Positions 1 through 5,889 are shown, counted from the first letter of the stretch. The stretch is DNA of 7,010 bases from CAZDSS01 sp964508185 (GCA_964508185.1 CAZDSS010000123.1:1-7010); one strand, 5' to 3'. The notes: a model not told the origin generated them from the letters alone. Numbers and translations: made by a program.

Positions 1-2
1 AG

Positions 3-491
3 CGCGCCACCATCCAGGTGGAGAACTACATGCAGGCGACGAGCCAGCTCGCGCAGACCACGCTGCGCTCAGTCCTCGGCAAGCATGAGCTGGACGAGAT
101 GCTGGCCGAGCGCGACAAGCTCAATCACGACATTCAGGAGATCCTCGACCAGCAGACCGACGCCTGGGGGATCAAGGTCCAGAATGTCGAGATCAAGCAT
201 GTGGACATCAACGAGACCATGGTCCGCGCCATCGCCCGCCAGGCGGAGGCCGAGCGCGAGCGGCGGGCCAAGATCATCAATGCGGAAGGGGAGCAGCAGG
301 CGGCGCAGAAGCTGCTGGAAGCGGCCGAGATCCTCGCCCGCAAGCCGGAAGCCATGCAGCTCCGCTATCTTGGCACCCTGAACACCATCGCGAGCGAGCG
401 GAGCTCGACCATCGTCTTCCCCTTCCCCCTGGACCTCGCGGCCTGGCTCAAGGAGCTGGGCGGCCGCGACAAGTCCAGGGATGACGACTGA
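3..491 (+). CDS. Slipin / stomatin-like SPFH membrane protein, 5'-truncated
   Basis: This is the C-terminal part of a slipin; the gene runs in from before the window, and the frame is open from the first whole codon at position 3 (162 residues visible). What remains is the second half of the SPFH (band 7) domain, with the family-typical TSQLAQTTLRSVLGKHELDE and the stretch WGIKVQNVEIKHVDINETMV, then a charged, Ala/Glu/Arg-rich coiled-coil stretch (RQAEAERERRAK onward), then the hydrophobic STIVFPFPLDL near the end. The N-terminal membrane anchor expected of the family is outside the window. Slipins oligomerise on the inner membrane and organise membrane domains or protease access. They are often paired with an NfeD protein, which would have to lie upstream here. 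The ATG/GTG codons inside the window are internal, not starts. The gene converges on yjhX with 3 bases between the stops. Family call is secure; cellular role is inferred. Confidence 0.93.
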   Translation, partial: RATIQVENYMQATSQLAQTTLRSVLGKHELDEMLAERDKLNHDIQEILDQQTDAWGIKVQNVEIKHVDINETMVRAIARQAEAERERRAKIINAEGEQQAAQKLLEAAEILARKPEAMQLRYLGTLNTIASERSSTIVFPFPLDLAAWLKELGGRDKSRDDD

Positions 492-494
492 GGG

Positions 495-752
495 TCAGCG
501 GTTGTCGGGCCGCGCCCGCACCGCGCGCAGGCCCTCGCTGGTGATGCGGTAGGGGCCGCCGTTCCGCGAGGCGATGAGCTTCTTGCTGCGCAGCCGCTTG
601 AACATGGCGAGATCGCAATCGGCCATGCGCCAGCCTTCGCGGGTCAGGCAGTCGATTTCGATGATGCGTCCCTGATGGTCGCGGTAATGGCGGATGGAGC
701 CGCCCTGGGCCAGCACGTGAAGCACGCGCTGTTCGTGTCGGGTAACGTTCAC
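495..752 (-). CDS. yjhX: YjhX/TopAI family protein (UPF0386), putative toxin and topoisomerase I inhibitor
   Basis: The 85-residue product matches the UPF0386/YjhX family along its whole length: NVTRHEQRVLHVLAQGG near the start, REGWRMADCDLAMFKRL in the middle, and KKLIASRNGGPYRIT plus a terminal VRARPDNR at the end. E. coli YjhX has the same length as I recall it. The fold is expected to be a small winged-helix-like domain. E. coli YjhX (TopAI) binds and inhibits DNA topoisomerase I, and the adjacent acetyltransferase-like YjhQ counteracts it. No YjhQ-like gene is next to this one, so an antitoxin, if any, is elsewhere. I chose the GTG at 750-752 because it gives the family N-terminus and has a GAGGA ribosome site 9 bases upstream. 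An ATG at 806 would add 18 residues of Arg-rich sequence foreign to the family. Family call is strong; toxicity here is inference, since many alphaproteobacterial copies are solitary. Confidence 0.9.
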   Translation of the reverse strand: MNVTRHEQRVLHVLAQGGSIRHYRDHQGRIIEIDCLTREGWRMADCDLAMFKRLRSKKLIASRNGGPYRITSEGLRAVRARPDNR

Positions 753-761
753 GGGAAAATG

Positions 762-766
762 TCCTC
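762..766 (-). promoter_or_regulatory. Ribosome binding site of yjhX
   Basis: On the minus strand this reads GAGGA, 9 bases before the GTG at 752. It supports the GTG start, which also coincides with the conserved N-terminus of the YjhX family. Confidence 0.6.
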
Positions 767-870
767 GAATCCGTAGATCGGACCGACGGGCCGGGGGCGA
801 ACGCAAGCGCCGTCCGCGCGGCCAGGGCCGTCGGTTGATTACATACGGTCAGGCCCGCAGGGGCCGGCCG

Positions 871-894
871 TCAGGCGAGGACAATCTCGGACAT
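871..894 (-). pseudogene. Seven-codon ORF with strong RBS; possible remnant of the maf 5' end
   Basis: The minus strand reads M-S-E-I-V-L-A followed by TGA. A strong ribosome site, GGGAG, ends 5 bases before the ATG (900-904), so initiation looks genuine. Maf/YhdE nucleotide pyrophosphatases begin with much the same residues (x-E-[IL]-V-L-A-S-x-S-P-R-R), and in many alphaproteobacteria maf follows this phosphatase gene directly or after infA. The simplest reading is that the maf start survives and the rest was lost, with the break right after codon 7. None of the three frames downstream continues into Maf sequence. The alternatives are a short leader ORF for yjhX or chance; seven residues cannot prove homology. 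Confidence 0.35.
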
Positions 895-961
895 CAAGAC
901 TCCCGGATGGGTGAACCGGCAGTGGTCTTAGCGGCGGCCGCGGCGGGCGTCAACAGGTCAG

Positions 962-1432
962 TCAGAGACGCGCGGGCGGGGAGAGCTCGAAGCGCTCGAT
1001 GATGCGCTCCATCAGGCTGTCGCGGAGCGCGCGGTAGGCGGCAAGGCGCGTCTCGCGATTGCCTTCGACGAGGGTCGGATCGGCGGTCGGCCAGTATTCG
1101 ATGTCGCAGGCCATGGTGCGGGTAAGCTCCGCCGCCTGGTGCTGGGCCTCGGGGGTGAGGGAAATCACAAGGTCGAAGGACGCGTCTTCGAGATCCTCGA
1201 AGGATTTCGGCTGATGGCGGGAGATGTCGAGCCCGATCTCGTCCAGGACGGCCTGGCAGAAGGGGTCCGGTTCCTCGTCGTCGCATCTGACGCCGACCGA
1301 ATCCACGAAGACCCGCCGCCCCAGCAGATGCTTGGCGATGGCTTCGGCCATGGGCGAGCGCACCCGGTTGGTGTTGCAGGCGAAAAGCACGCTCGTGGGG
1401 CGCGGCGCGGGACGCGAGAAGGGCGCGGTCAT
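962..1432 (-). CDS. Low-molecular-weight protein-tyrosine-phosphatase family protein (arsenate-reductase-like)
   Basis: This 156-residue protein has the LMW-PTP fold signature. The N-terminal P-loop CNTNRVRS (residues 19-26) fits C-x5-R-S, with Cys19 as nucleophile, Asn22 as the conserved loop Asn, and Arg25 binding the oxyanion. The late general-acid loop contains Asp118-Pro119 (PTADPT). Such proteins dephosphorylate protein tyrosines or, in related thioredoxin-linked forms, reduce arsenate; the substrate of the alphaproteobacterial member beside hisD is not known to me. It differs from classical LMW-PTPs (C-x-G-N-x-C-R-S) in having Thr21 and Val24, so the second P-loop Cys is absent. It is soluble and probably cytoplasmic. 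The ATG lies 7 bases after the UPF0262 stop without a clear ribosome site, which suggests translational coupling. It is the last complete gene of the operon. Confidence 0.88.
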   Translation of the reverse strand: MTAPFSRPAPRPTSVLFACNTNRVRSPMAEAIAKHLLGRRVFVDSVGVRCDDEEPDPFCQAVLDEIGLDISRHQPKSFEDLEDASFDLVISLTPEAQHQAAELTRTMACDIEYWPTADPTLVEGNRETRLAAYRALRDSLMERIIERFELSPPARL

Positions 1433-1439
1433 CGGCTGG

Positions 1440-1952
1440 TCACATGCGGATTTGCAGGACGCAGACCAGGGTGAACAGGCGGCGCGCGGTATCGAGGTCG
1501 ATCTCCGCCTTGTCCTTCAGCCTGTCGCGCAGGATCTCGGATCCTTCGTTGTGCAGGCCCCGGCGCCCCATGTCGATGGCCTCGATCTGGCGCGGGCTCG
1601 CCGTCTTGATGGCCTTGAAGTAGCTGTCGCAGATCAGGAAATATTCCTTGATGATGCGCTTGAACGGGGTGAGCGGCAGGATGATGGTCTCAAGGAGGCC
1701 GCCCTCGGCCCGGAAGACGTCGATCGCCAGCCGGTTGTCCTCCATGCGAAGGACGAGCCGGTAGGGCCCGGGATAGCCGTCCTCGTATTCCGCGACGGGC
1801 GCGAAATAATTGTCTTCCAGAAGATCGAAGATGGCGACCCGCCGCTCATGCTCGATGTCGGGATTGCGGCGCAGGATCGACTTCTCGTCGAGACGCAGAT
1901 CGACGATGCGCTTGAGCGTGTTCCGGGGGATCTCCTCGCCGTCCTGCGTCAT
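1440..1952 (-). CDS. UPF0262 family protein
   Basis: This 170-residue protein belongs to UPF0262, a conserved alphaproteobacterial family of unknown function. Family-typical blocks are HERRVAIFDLL (35-45), GPYRLVLRMED (62-72), PLTPFKRIIKEYFLICDSYF (93-112), IEAIDMGRRGLHNEGSE (123-139) and DTARRLFTLVCVL (154-166). There is no signal peptide or membrane segment, so it is probably cytoplasmic. It starts 12 bases after the hisD stop and ends 7 bases before the phosphatase gene, so it is almost certainly co-transcribed with both. The recurrent hisD / UPF0262 / phosphatase order hints at a shared role, but nothing in the sequence reveals the activity. The ATG at 1952 is the natural start and has only a weak GGA-type ribosome site. 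No frameshift or missing conserved block is apparent. Confidence 0.92.
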   Translation of the reverse strand: MTQDGEEIPRNTLKRIVDLRLDEKSILRRNPDIEHERRVAIFDLLEDNYFAPVAEYEDGYPGPYRLVLRMEDNRLAIDVFRAEGGLLETIILPLTPFKRIIKEYFLICDSYFKAIKTASPRQIEAIDMGRRGLHNEGSEILRDRLKDKAEIDLDTARRLFTLVCVLQIRM

Positions 1953-1964
1953 GGCCGCCGTCCG

Positions 1965-3260
1965 TCAGGAGCTCTCGAGCCTTAACGCTACCGACAGGGC
2001 ATGCGCCGGCAGCCCCTCGGCTTCGGCGAGCCGCACGGCGGCGGGGCCGATCCGGTTCACGCTCGTCCCGTCGCAGCGCACCATGGTGGTGCGCTTCATG
2101 AAGTCGAGGACGGAAAGCCCCGAGGAGAAGCGCGCGCTCCGCGCCGTGGGCAGCACGTGGTTGGGGCCCGCCACATAGTCGCCGATGGCTTCGGGCGTAT
2201 GGCGGCCGAGGAAGATGGCCCCGGCATGGCGGATCCTGGCGGCCAGCCGGTCGGGATCCTCCACCGCAAGCTCCAGATGCTCTGGTGCGATGCGGTCGGC
2301 GAGGGGTGCTGCATCGTCGAGGGTCGGCACGGTGATGATGGCGCCGTTCGCCTCCCAGCTCGCCCGGGCGATCTCCGCCCGCGGCAGGGCGGCGAGATGC
2401 CGTTCGACGGCGTCCGCGACGGCGCGGGCGAAGGCGGGATCATCCGTCATCAGGATCGATTGCGCCGCCTCGTCATGCTCCGCCTGGGACAGAAGGTCGG
2501 CGGCGATCCAGGCGGGATCGTTGCGGTTGTCGGCGATCACCAGGATCTCGGACGGGCCGGCGATCATGTCGATCCCGACCTTGCCGAAGACCTGGCGCTT
2601 GGCCTCGGCCACATAGGCGTTGCCGGGGCCGGTGATCTTGTCAACGGGGGCGATGGTTTCGGTGCCGTATGCCAGGGCCGCCACCGCCTGCGCGCCGCCG
2701 ATGCGGTAGATTTCGGTGACGCCCGCAAGCTCCGCCGCCGCCAGCACCAGGGGATTGATGACCCCGTCGGGGGTCGGCACGGTCATGACCACGCGGGCGA
2801 CACCCGCGACCCGGGCCGGAATCGCGTTCATCAACACGGAGCTCGGGTAGTTGGCCTTGCCGCCCGGCACATAGATCCCGACAGCGTCCAGCGGCGTCCA
2901 GCGGAAGCCGAGCCCGACGCCCGCATCGTCCTGCCACTGGTCGCCCGCCGGGATCTGGCGGCGGTGGAAGCTTTCGATGCGGCTTGCGGCCAGTTCCAGC
3001 GCCTTGAGGGTTTCGGCGGGCACGGCGGCGCGGGCGTTGGCGATCTCGTCGGCGGAGATGCGCAGGCCTTTCACGTCCAGCTTCACCCGATCGAAGCGCG
3101 CCGTGTATTCGAGCAGGGCCTGATCGCCCCGCTTGCGGATGTCCGCGATGATGTCGGCGACCGTTCCCGCGACCGCGGATGCGGTATCGGTCTGGCGTTC
3201 GAGCAGGCGGGCGAAGGCGGCCGCAAAATCCGGCGACCCGGCGTCAAGCAGCAAGGGCAT
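1965..3260 (-). CDS. hisD: Histidinol dehydrogenase
   Basis: HisD catalyses the last two steps of histidine synthesis, the NAD-dependent four-electron oxidation of L-histidinol through histidinal to histidine, using one zinc per active site. The 431-residue length is normal for the family. Visible motifs are GIYVPGGKANYPSS (128-141), GPGNAYVAEAKRQV (211-224), IAGPSEILVIAD (233-244), the zinc ligands Gln259 and His262 in SQAEHD, the catalytic pair Glu327-His328 in APEHLE, Asp361 in GDYVAGPNH, and His420 near the C-terminus. These fall within one residue of the E. coli positions, so the enzyme should be active. The start overlaps the end of hisG by 17 bases in another frame, and a GAGAG ribosome site lies inside hisG, consistent with translational coupling. 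It is followed 12 bases later by the UPF0262 gene. Confidence 0.98.
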   Translation of the reverse strand: MPLLLDAGSPDFAAAFARLLERQTDTASAVAGTVADIIADIRKRGDQALLEYTARFDRVKLDVKGLRISADEIANARAAVPAETLKALELAASRIESFHRRQIPAGDQWQDDAGVGLGFRWTPLDAVGIYVPGGKANYPSSVLMNAIPARVAGVARVVMTVPTPDGVINPLVLAAAELAGVTEIYRIGGAQAVAALAYGTETIAPVDKITGPGNAYVAEAKRQVFGKVGIDMIAGPSEILVIADNRNDPAWIAADLLSQAEHDEAAQSILMTDDPAFARAVADAVERHLAALPRAEIARASWEANGAIITVPTLDDAAPLADRIAPEHLELAVEDPDRLAARIRHAGAIFLGRHTPEAIGDYVAGPNHVLPTARSARFSSGLSVLDFMKRTTMVRCDGTSVNRIGPAAVRLAEAEGLPAHALSVALRLESS

Positions 3261-3912
3261 CTACACTCTCGGCGAACTTGTTGATCCACACCGAGATCTC
3301 CCGCGAGCGGGTCTTGAAGGCGGTGCGGTTGATGATGAGGCGCGACGTGATGTCGGCGATCTTCTCGATCTCCACGAGGCCGTTGGCCTTCAGGGTGGAG
3401 CCCGTTGACACGAGATCGACGATCCGGCGGCAGAGGCCGAGGGACGGCGCAAGCTCCATGGCGCCGTTGAGCTTGATGCATTCGGCCTGAACGCCGCGCG
3501 CCGCGAAATGGCGGCGGGTGATGTTGGGGTACTTGGTCGCGACCCGCACATGGCTCCAGCGCCGGGGATCGTCATGACGGCTGAGATCGGCGGGCTCCGC
3601 CACCGACAGGCGGCAATGGCCGATGTTGAGGTCGAGCGGCGCGTAGATCTCCGGATAGTCGAACTCCATCAGCACGTCGTTGCCGGCGATGCCGAGATGG
3701 GCGGCGCCGAAGGCGACGAAGGTCGCGACATCAAAGCTCCGCACCCGGATGATGGTGATGTTCGGGTGATTGGTGGCGAAGGACAGCTGCCGCGACTTTG
3801 GGTCGTGGAACGCCGCCTCGGGCTCGATGCCGGCGCGCTGGATGACAGGCAGCGCCTCCTCCAGGATGCGCCCCTTGGGGACGGCCAGAACCAGTTTTTC
3901 GCTTGCTGCCAC
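3244..3912 (-). CDS. hisG: ATP phosphoribosyltransferase, short form (HisG_S)
   Basis: HisG catalyses the first, committed step of histidine synthesis, joining ATP and PRPP to form phosphoribosyl-ATP. With the GTG start chosen here the product is 222 residues. It shows the N-terminal LVLAVPKGRILEEALP (7-22), an HLGIAGNDVLME segment (72-83), and the PRPP-binding loop IVDLVSTGSTLKANGL (164-179). It stops shortly after the catalytic domain and lacks the roughly 80-residue C-terminal regulatory domain of long HisG. Short enzymes of this kind work as a complex with HisZ, a histidyl-tRNA-synthetase paralogue that gives activity and histidine feedback; no hisZ is visible here. I prefer the GTG at 3912 over the ATG at 3945 because GAGG precedes it by 5 bases, whereas the ATG has no ribosome site and adds 11 residues (MGRCNLRCEAD) that are not typical of the family. 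It ends inside hisD. Confidence 0.95.
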   Translation of the reverse strand: MAASEKLVLAVPKGRILEEALPVIQRAGIEPEAAFHDPKSRQLSFATNHPNITIIRVRSFDVATFVAFGAAHLGIAGNDVLMEFDYPEIYAPLDLNIGHCRLSVAEPADLSRHDDPRRWSHVRVATKYPNITRRHFAARGVQAECIKLNGAMELAPSLGLCRRIVDLVSTGSTLKANGLVEIEKIADITSRLIINRTAFKTRSREISVWINKFAESVDALAA

Positions 3913-3917
3913 GTCAG

Positions 3918-3922
3918 CCTCA
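3918..3922 (-). promoter_or_regulatory. Ribosome binding site of hisG
   Basis: On the minus strand this reads TGAGG, followed by 5 bases and then GTG at 3912-3910. It is the reason for preferring the GTG start of hisG over the upstream in-frame ATG at 3945. Confidence 0.6.
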
Positions 3923-3961
3923 CATCGCAAGTTGCATCGGCCCATGTTTAATGGCTGTTGG

Positions 3962-3978
3962 CGATCTGCGCCAGATCG
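3962..3978. repeat. Perfect 7-bp inverted repeat upstream of hisG
   Basis: The sequence CGATCTG-CGC-CAGATCG is a perfect dyad of 7-bp arms around 3 bases. It lies in the 96-base gap between the DUF2948 gene and hisG, about 50 bases before the hisG start. On the minus strand it is followed by CCAACAGCC rather than a T-tract, so it is not an intrinsic terminator. Compact dyads of this size are typical of operators for dimeric regulators, and a short RNA hairpin is also possible. No clear promoter boxes frame it. Its existence is certain; a regulatory role is inferred. Confidence 0.5.
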
Positions 3979-4008
3979 TTATTGATTACGCGCGTGACGG
4001 GCGCGGGA

Positions 4009-4536
4009 TCAGCGCTCGTCGGCGAGCACCGGATGGGCGGGGCGGCAGCGGGCGCGCCACGGCTCGCCGGTATCCGCGAGCCAGCCGTCGATGCATTCCA
4101 CATGGAGCTGGATCGCGCCGCCGCCGGCGAAGACGAGCGTGATGAAGCCCGCGCCGTCCGCCTCGGGCCGGAAATCGATGCTGAGAAGCTCCAGGATCTT
4201 CTTCCGCGCCCTGAGGGACAGGCCTTGGACGGCGGCCCGCAGCACGCCGTCGAAATGGACGCCGGTGCGGATGCGGTAGCAGACGTCGCCGCCGTCGGCG
4301 CAGTTCGATTCCCGCTCCCACAGATAGCGGTTGACCATCAGGGCGAAGCGGCGCTCGCGCGGGAGATAGGTCATGTCGCCGAGGACGGCGACCGCGTCCT
4401 GTAGCACGGCGGAGAAGATGGTGAGGTCCTCGGCCGTCACGGCGCGAAGCTTCAGGGGGCGGGCGCCGGCATCCGCGGCGGGCGCGGGCGTGCTGCCTGC
4501 CGTCTCGCTGCCGGTCCGTTCGCTGGTCTGATCCAT
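4009..4536 (-). CDS. DUF2948 family protein
   Basis: This 175-residue protein belongs to DUF2948, a family of unknown function found in alphaproteobacteria, usually beside murA. Residues 1-27 are low-complexity (Ser/Thr/Ala/Pro) and probably disordered. The domain proper follows, with LKLRAVTAEDLTIFSAVLQD (28-47), GDMTYLPRERRFALMVNRY (53-71), RTGVHFDGVL (90-99), and the signature FAGGGAIQLHVECIDGWLAD (136-155). No catalytic motif, signal peptide or membrane segment is evident. The ATG at 4536 is preferred because GGAGA sits 6 bases upstream; the frame is open further, to an ATG at 4599, but that adds 21 unrelated residues reaching back to the murA stop. It lies 59 bases after murA and 96 bases before hisG. 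The family call is firm; no function can be assigned. Confidence 0.9.
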   Translation of the reverse strand: MDQTSERTGSETAGSTPAPAADAGARPLKLRAVTAEDLTIFSAVLQDAVAVLGDMTYLPRERRFALMVNRYLWERESNCADGGDVCYRIRTGVHFDGVLRAAVQGLSLRARKKILELLSIDFRPEADGAGFITLVFAGGGAIQLHVECIDGWLADTGEPWRARCRPAHPVLADER

Positions 4537-4542
4537 GGCGCG

Positions 4543-4547
4543 TCTCC
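4543..4547 (-). promoter_or_regulatory. Ribosome binding site of the DUF2948 gene
   Basis: GGAGA on the minus strand, 6 bases before the ATG at 4536-4534. It decides between this start and the in-frame ATG at 4599. Confidence 0.6.
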
Positions 4548-4595
4548 AATCACGCCTTGATATGGCACGGCTTTTGGCGTTTTCAATGGCCCGGA

Positions 4596-5861
4596 TCAAC
4601 CGGCGCGCACGCGCTCCACATCGGCGCCGCAGGCCTTGAGCTTCTCTTCCAGCCGTTCATATCCGCGGTCCAGGTGATAGACCCGGTTTACCGTGGTGGT
4701 GCCCGTGGCCGCAAGCCCCGCAAGCACGAGGCCCATGGAAGCGCGGAGATCGGTCGCCATCACCGGCGCGCCGGTGAGCTGCCGCACGCCGCGAATCATG
4801 GCGGACGCCCCATGGACGGTGATGTCCGCGCCCATGCGGGAAAGTTCCGGCACATGCATGAAGCGGTTCTCGAAGATGGTCTCGGTGATCATGGAGGCGC
4901 CGTTCGAGAGCGTCATCAGCGCCATGAACTGGGCCTGCATGTCGGTGGGGAAGCCGGGGAAGGGCTGCGTCACGATGTCGACGCCGGTGAGCGGCCCGGA
5001 ATCCCGGGCGACGGTGATCTCGTTTTCCCCTTCCACCACGTCCGCCCCGGCGGCGCGCAGGGCTTCGAGGGTGGACGCCATGATGTCTGCCCGGGCGCGG
5101 GTCAGGGTGATGCGCCCGCCGGTGATCGCCGCCGCCACCGCATAGGATCCGGCCTCGATCCGGTCGGGCATCACGGCATGCTCCGCGCCATGGAGCCGGC
5201 TCACGCCCTTCACCACCAGGCGGTCGGTGCCGAGGCCGCTGATTTCCGCCCCCATGGCGATGAGGCATTCGGCGAGGTCGGTGATTTCCGGCTCCCGCGC
5301 GGCGTTCTCGATCACCGTTTCGCCGGATGCGAGGGTCGCCGCCATCAGGACGTTTTCGGTCGCGCCTACCGACACCAGGGGGAACCGCACCAGTCCGCCG
5401 CGCAGCCCGCCTTCGGGCGCGCGGGCATGGACATAGCCGTCCTCGAGCCGCAGCTCCGCCCCCAGTTCCTTGAAGCCCTTGAGATGAAGGTCGATGGGCC
5501 GGTTGCCGATGGCGCAGCCGCCGGGGAGCGATACCACCGCCTCCCCATGCCGGGCGAGCAGGGGGCCGAGGACGAGGATCGATGCCCGCATCTTGCGCAC
5601 GATGTCGTAGGGGGCAAGCGCGCTGGTGATCCGCTCCGCCTGGATGGTGAGGGTATCGTCGCCGTTCTCGCTCTCCGCCCCGTGCTGGGCGAGGAGGCTG
5701 CGCAAGGTGGCGATATCCGCGAGCTTCGGCAGATTGGTAAGCCGCAGGGGCTCGTCGGTGAGAAGGGCCGCAGCCATCAGGGGCAGGGCGGCGTTCTTCG
5801 CCCCGCTCACCGGTATGGTGCCGTGAAGGGGGCGGCCGCCCTTGATCCTGATGCTGTCCAT
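4596..5861 (-). CDS. murA: UDP-N-acetylglucosamine 1-carboxyvinyltransferase
   Basis: MurA transfers enolpyruvate from PEP to UDP-GlcNAc, the first committed step of peptidoglycan precursor synthesis, in the cytoplasm. The 421-residue product is full length with the EPSP-synthase-like two-domain fold. Visible active-site elements are Lys22-Asn23 in SGAKNAALP, Arg92 in VRKMRAS, the mobile loop PGGCAIGNRPIDLH with Cys116 (Cys115 in E. coli), Asp307 in FPTDMQAQ, and the C-terminal HLDRGYERLEEKL with Arg399. Because the loop carries Cys and not Asp, the usual covalent target of fosfomycin is present. The start lies 28 bases after the dcd stop with only a weak GGA-type ribosome site, and the DUF2948 gene follows 59 bases after the stop. 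The family contains no close confusable paralogue apart from MurA2/MurZ-type duplicates of Gram-positives. Confidence 0.98.
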   Translation of the reverse strand: MDSIRIKGGRPLHGTIPVSGAKNAALPLMAAALLTDEPLRLTNLPKLADIATLRSLLAQHGAESENGDDTLTIQAERITSALAPYDIVRKMRASILVLGPLLARHGEAVVSLPGGCAIGNRPIDLHLKGFKELGAELRLEDGYVHARAPEGGLRGGLVRFPLVSVGATENVLMAATLASGETVIENAAREPEITDLAECLIAMGAEISGLGTDRLVVKGVSRLHGAEHAVMPDRIEAGSYAVAAAITGGRITLTRARADIMASTLEALRAAGADVVEGENEITVARDSGPLTGVDIVTQPFPGFPTDMQAQFMALMTLSNGASMITETIFENRFMHVPELSRMGADITVHGASAMIRGVRQLTGAPVMATDLRASMGLVLAGLAATGTTTVNRVYHLDRGYERLEEKLKACGADVERVRAG

Positions 5862-5889
5862 GGTTTTCGGTCCGGATTTTACGCGGGTA

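Larger units (their letters stand above)
753..961. other. 209-base intergenic region between phosphatase gene and yjhX
   Basis: No full-length gene fits here on either strand. It contains the seven-codon ORF at 871-894 with its ribosome site, a 5-bp GC hairpin (GGCCC, GCAG, GGGCC at 852-865) with no T-tract on either side, and an AT-richer spot at 838-843 that reads TGTAAT on the minus strand. That spot could serve as a -10 element for yjhX, but I see no matching -35. In other alphaproteobacteria, infA and/or maf commonly follow the phosphatase gene. infA (about 216 bases) would not fit and none of its sequence is visible. Confidence 0.6.

Noticed and set aside
852..865. GC hairpin as an intrinsic terminator of the operon
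   Set aside because: The stem is only 5 bp and no T-tract follows on either strand, so I note it only as intergenic structure.
753..961. infA after the phosphatase gene, as in some alphaproteobacteria
   Set aside because: The gap is too short for a roughly 72-codon infA, and no IF-1-like residues appear in any frame.
1224..1985. 253-codon plus-strand frame across the phosphatase and UPF0262 genes
   Set aside because: It is antisense to two recognised genes, with low-complexity composition and no motif.
2001..3284. 427-codon open frame on the plus strand
   Set aside because: It is antisense to hisD, Gly/Arg/His-rich without domain signatures, and hisD on the other strand is complete.
3913..3945. 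ATG start of hisG at 3945
   Set aside because: It has no ribosome site and adds residues atypical of HisG; the GTG at 3912 has GAGG 5 bases upstream.
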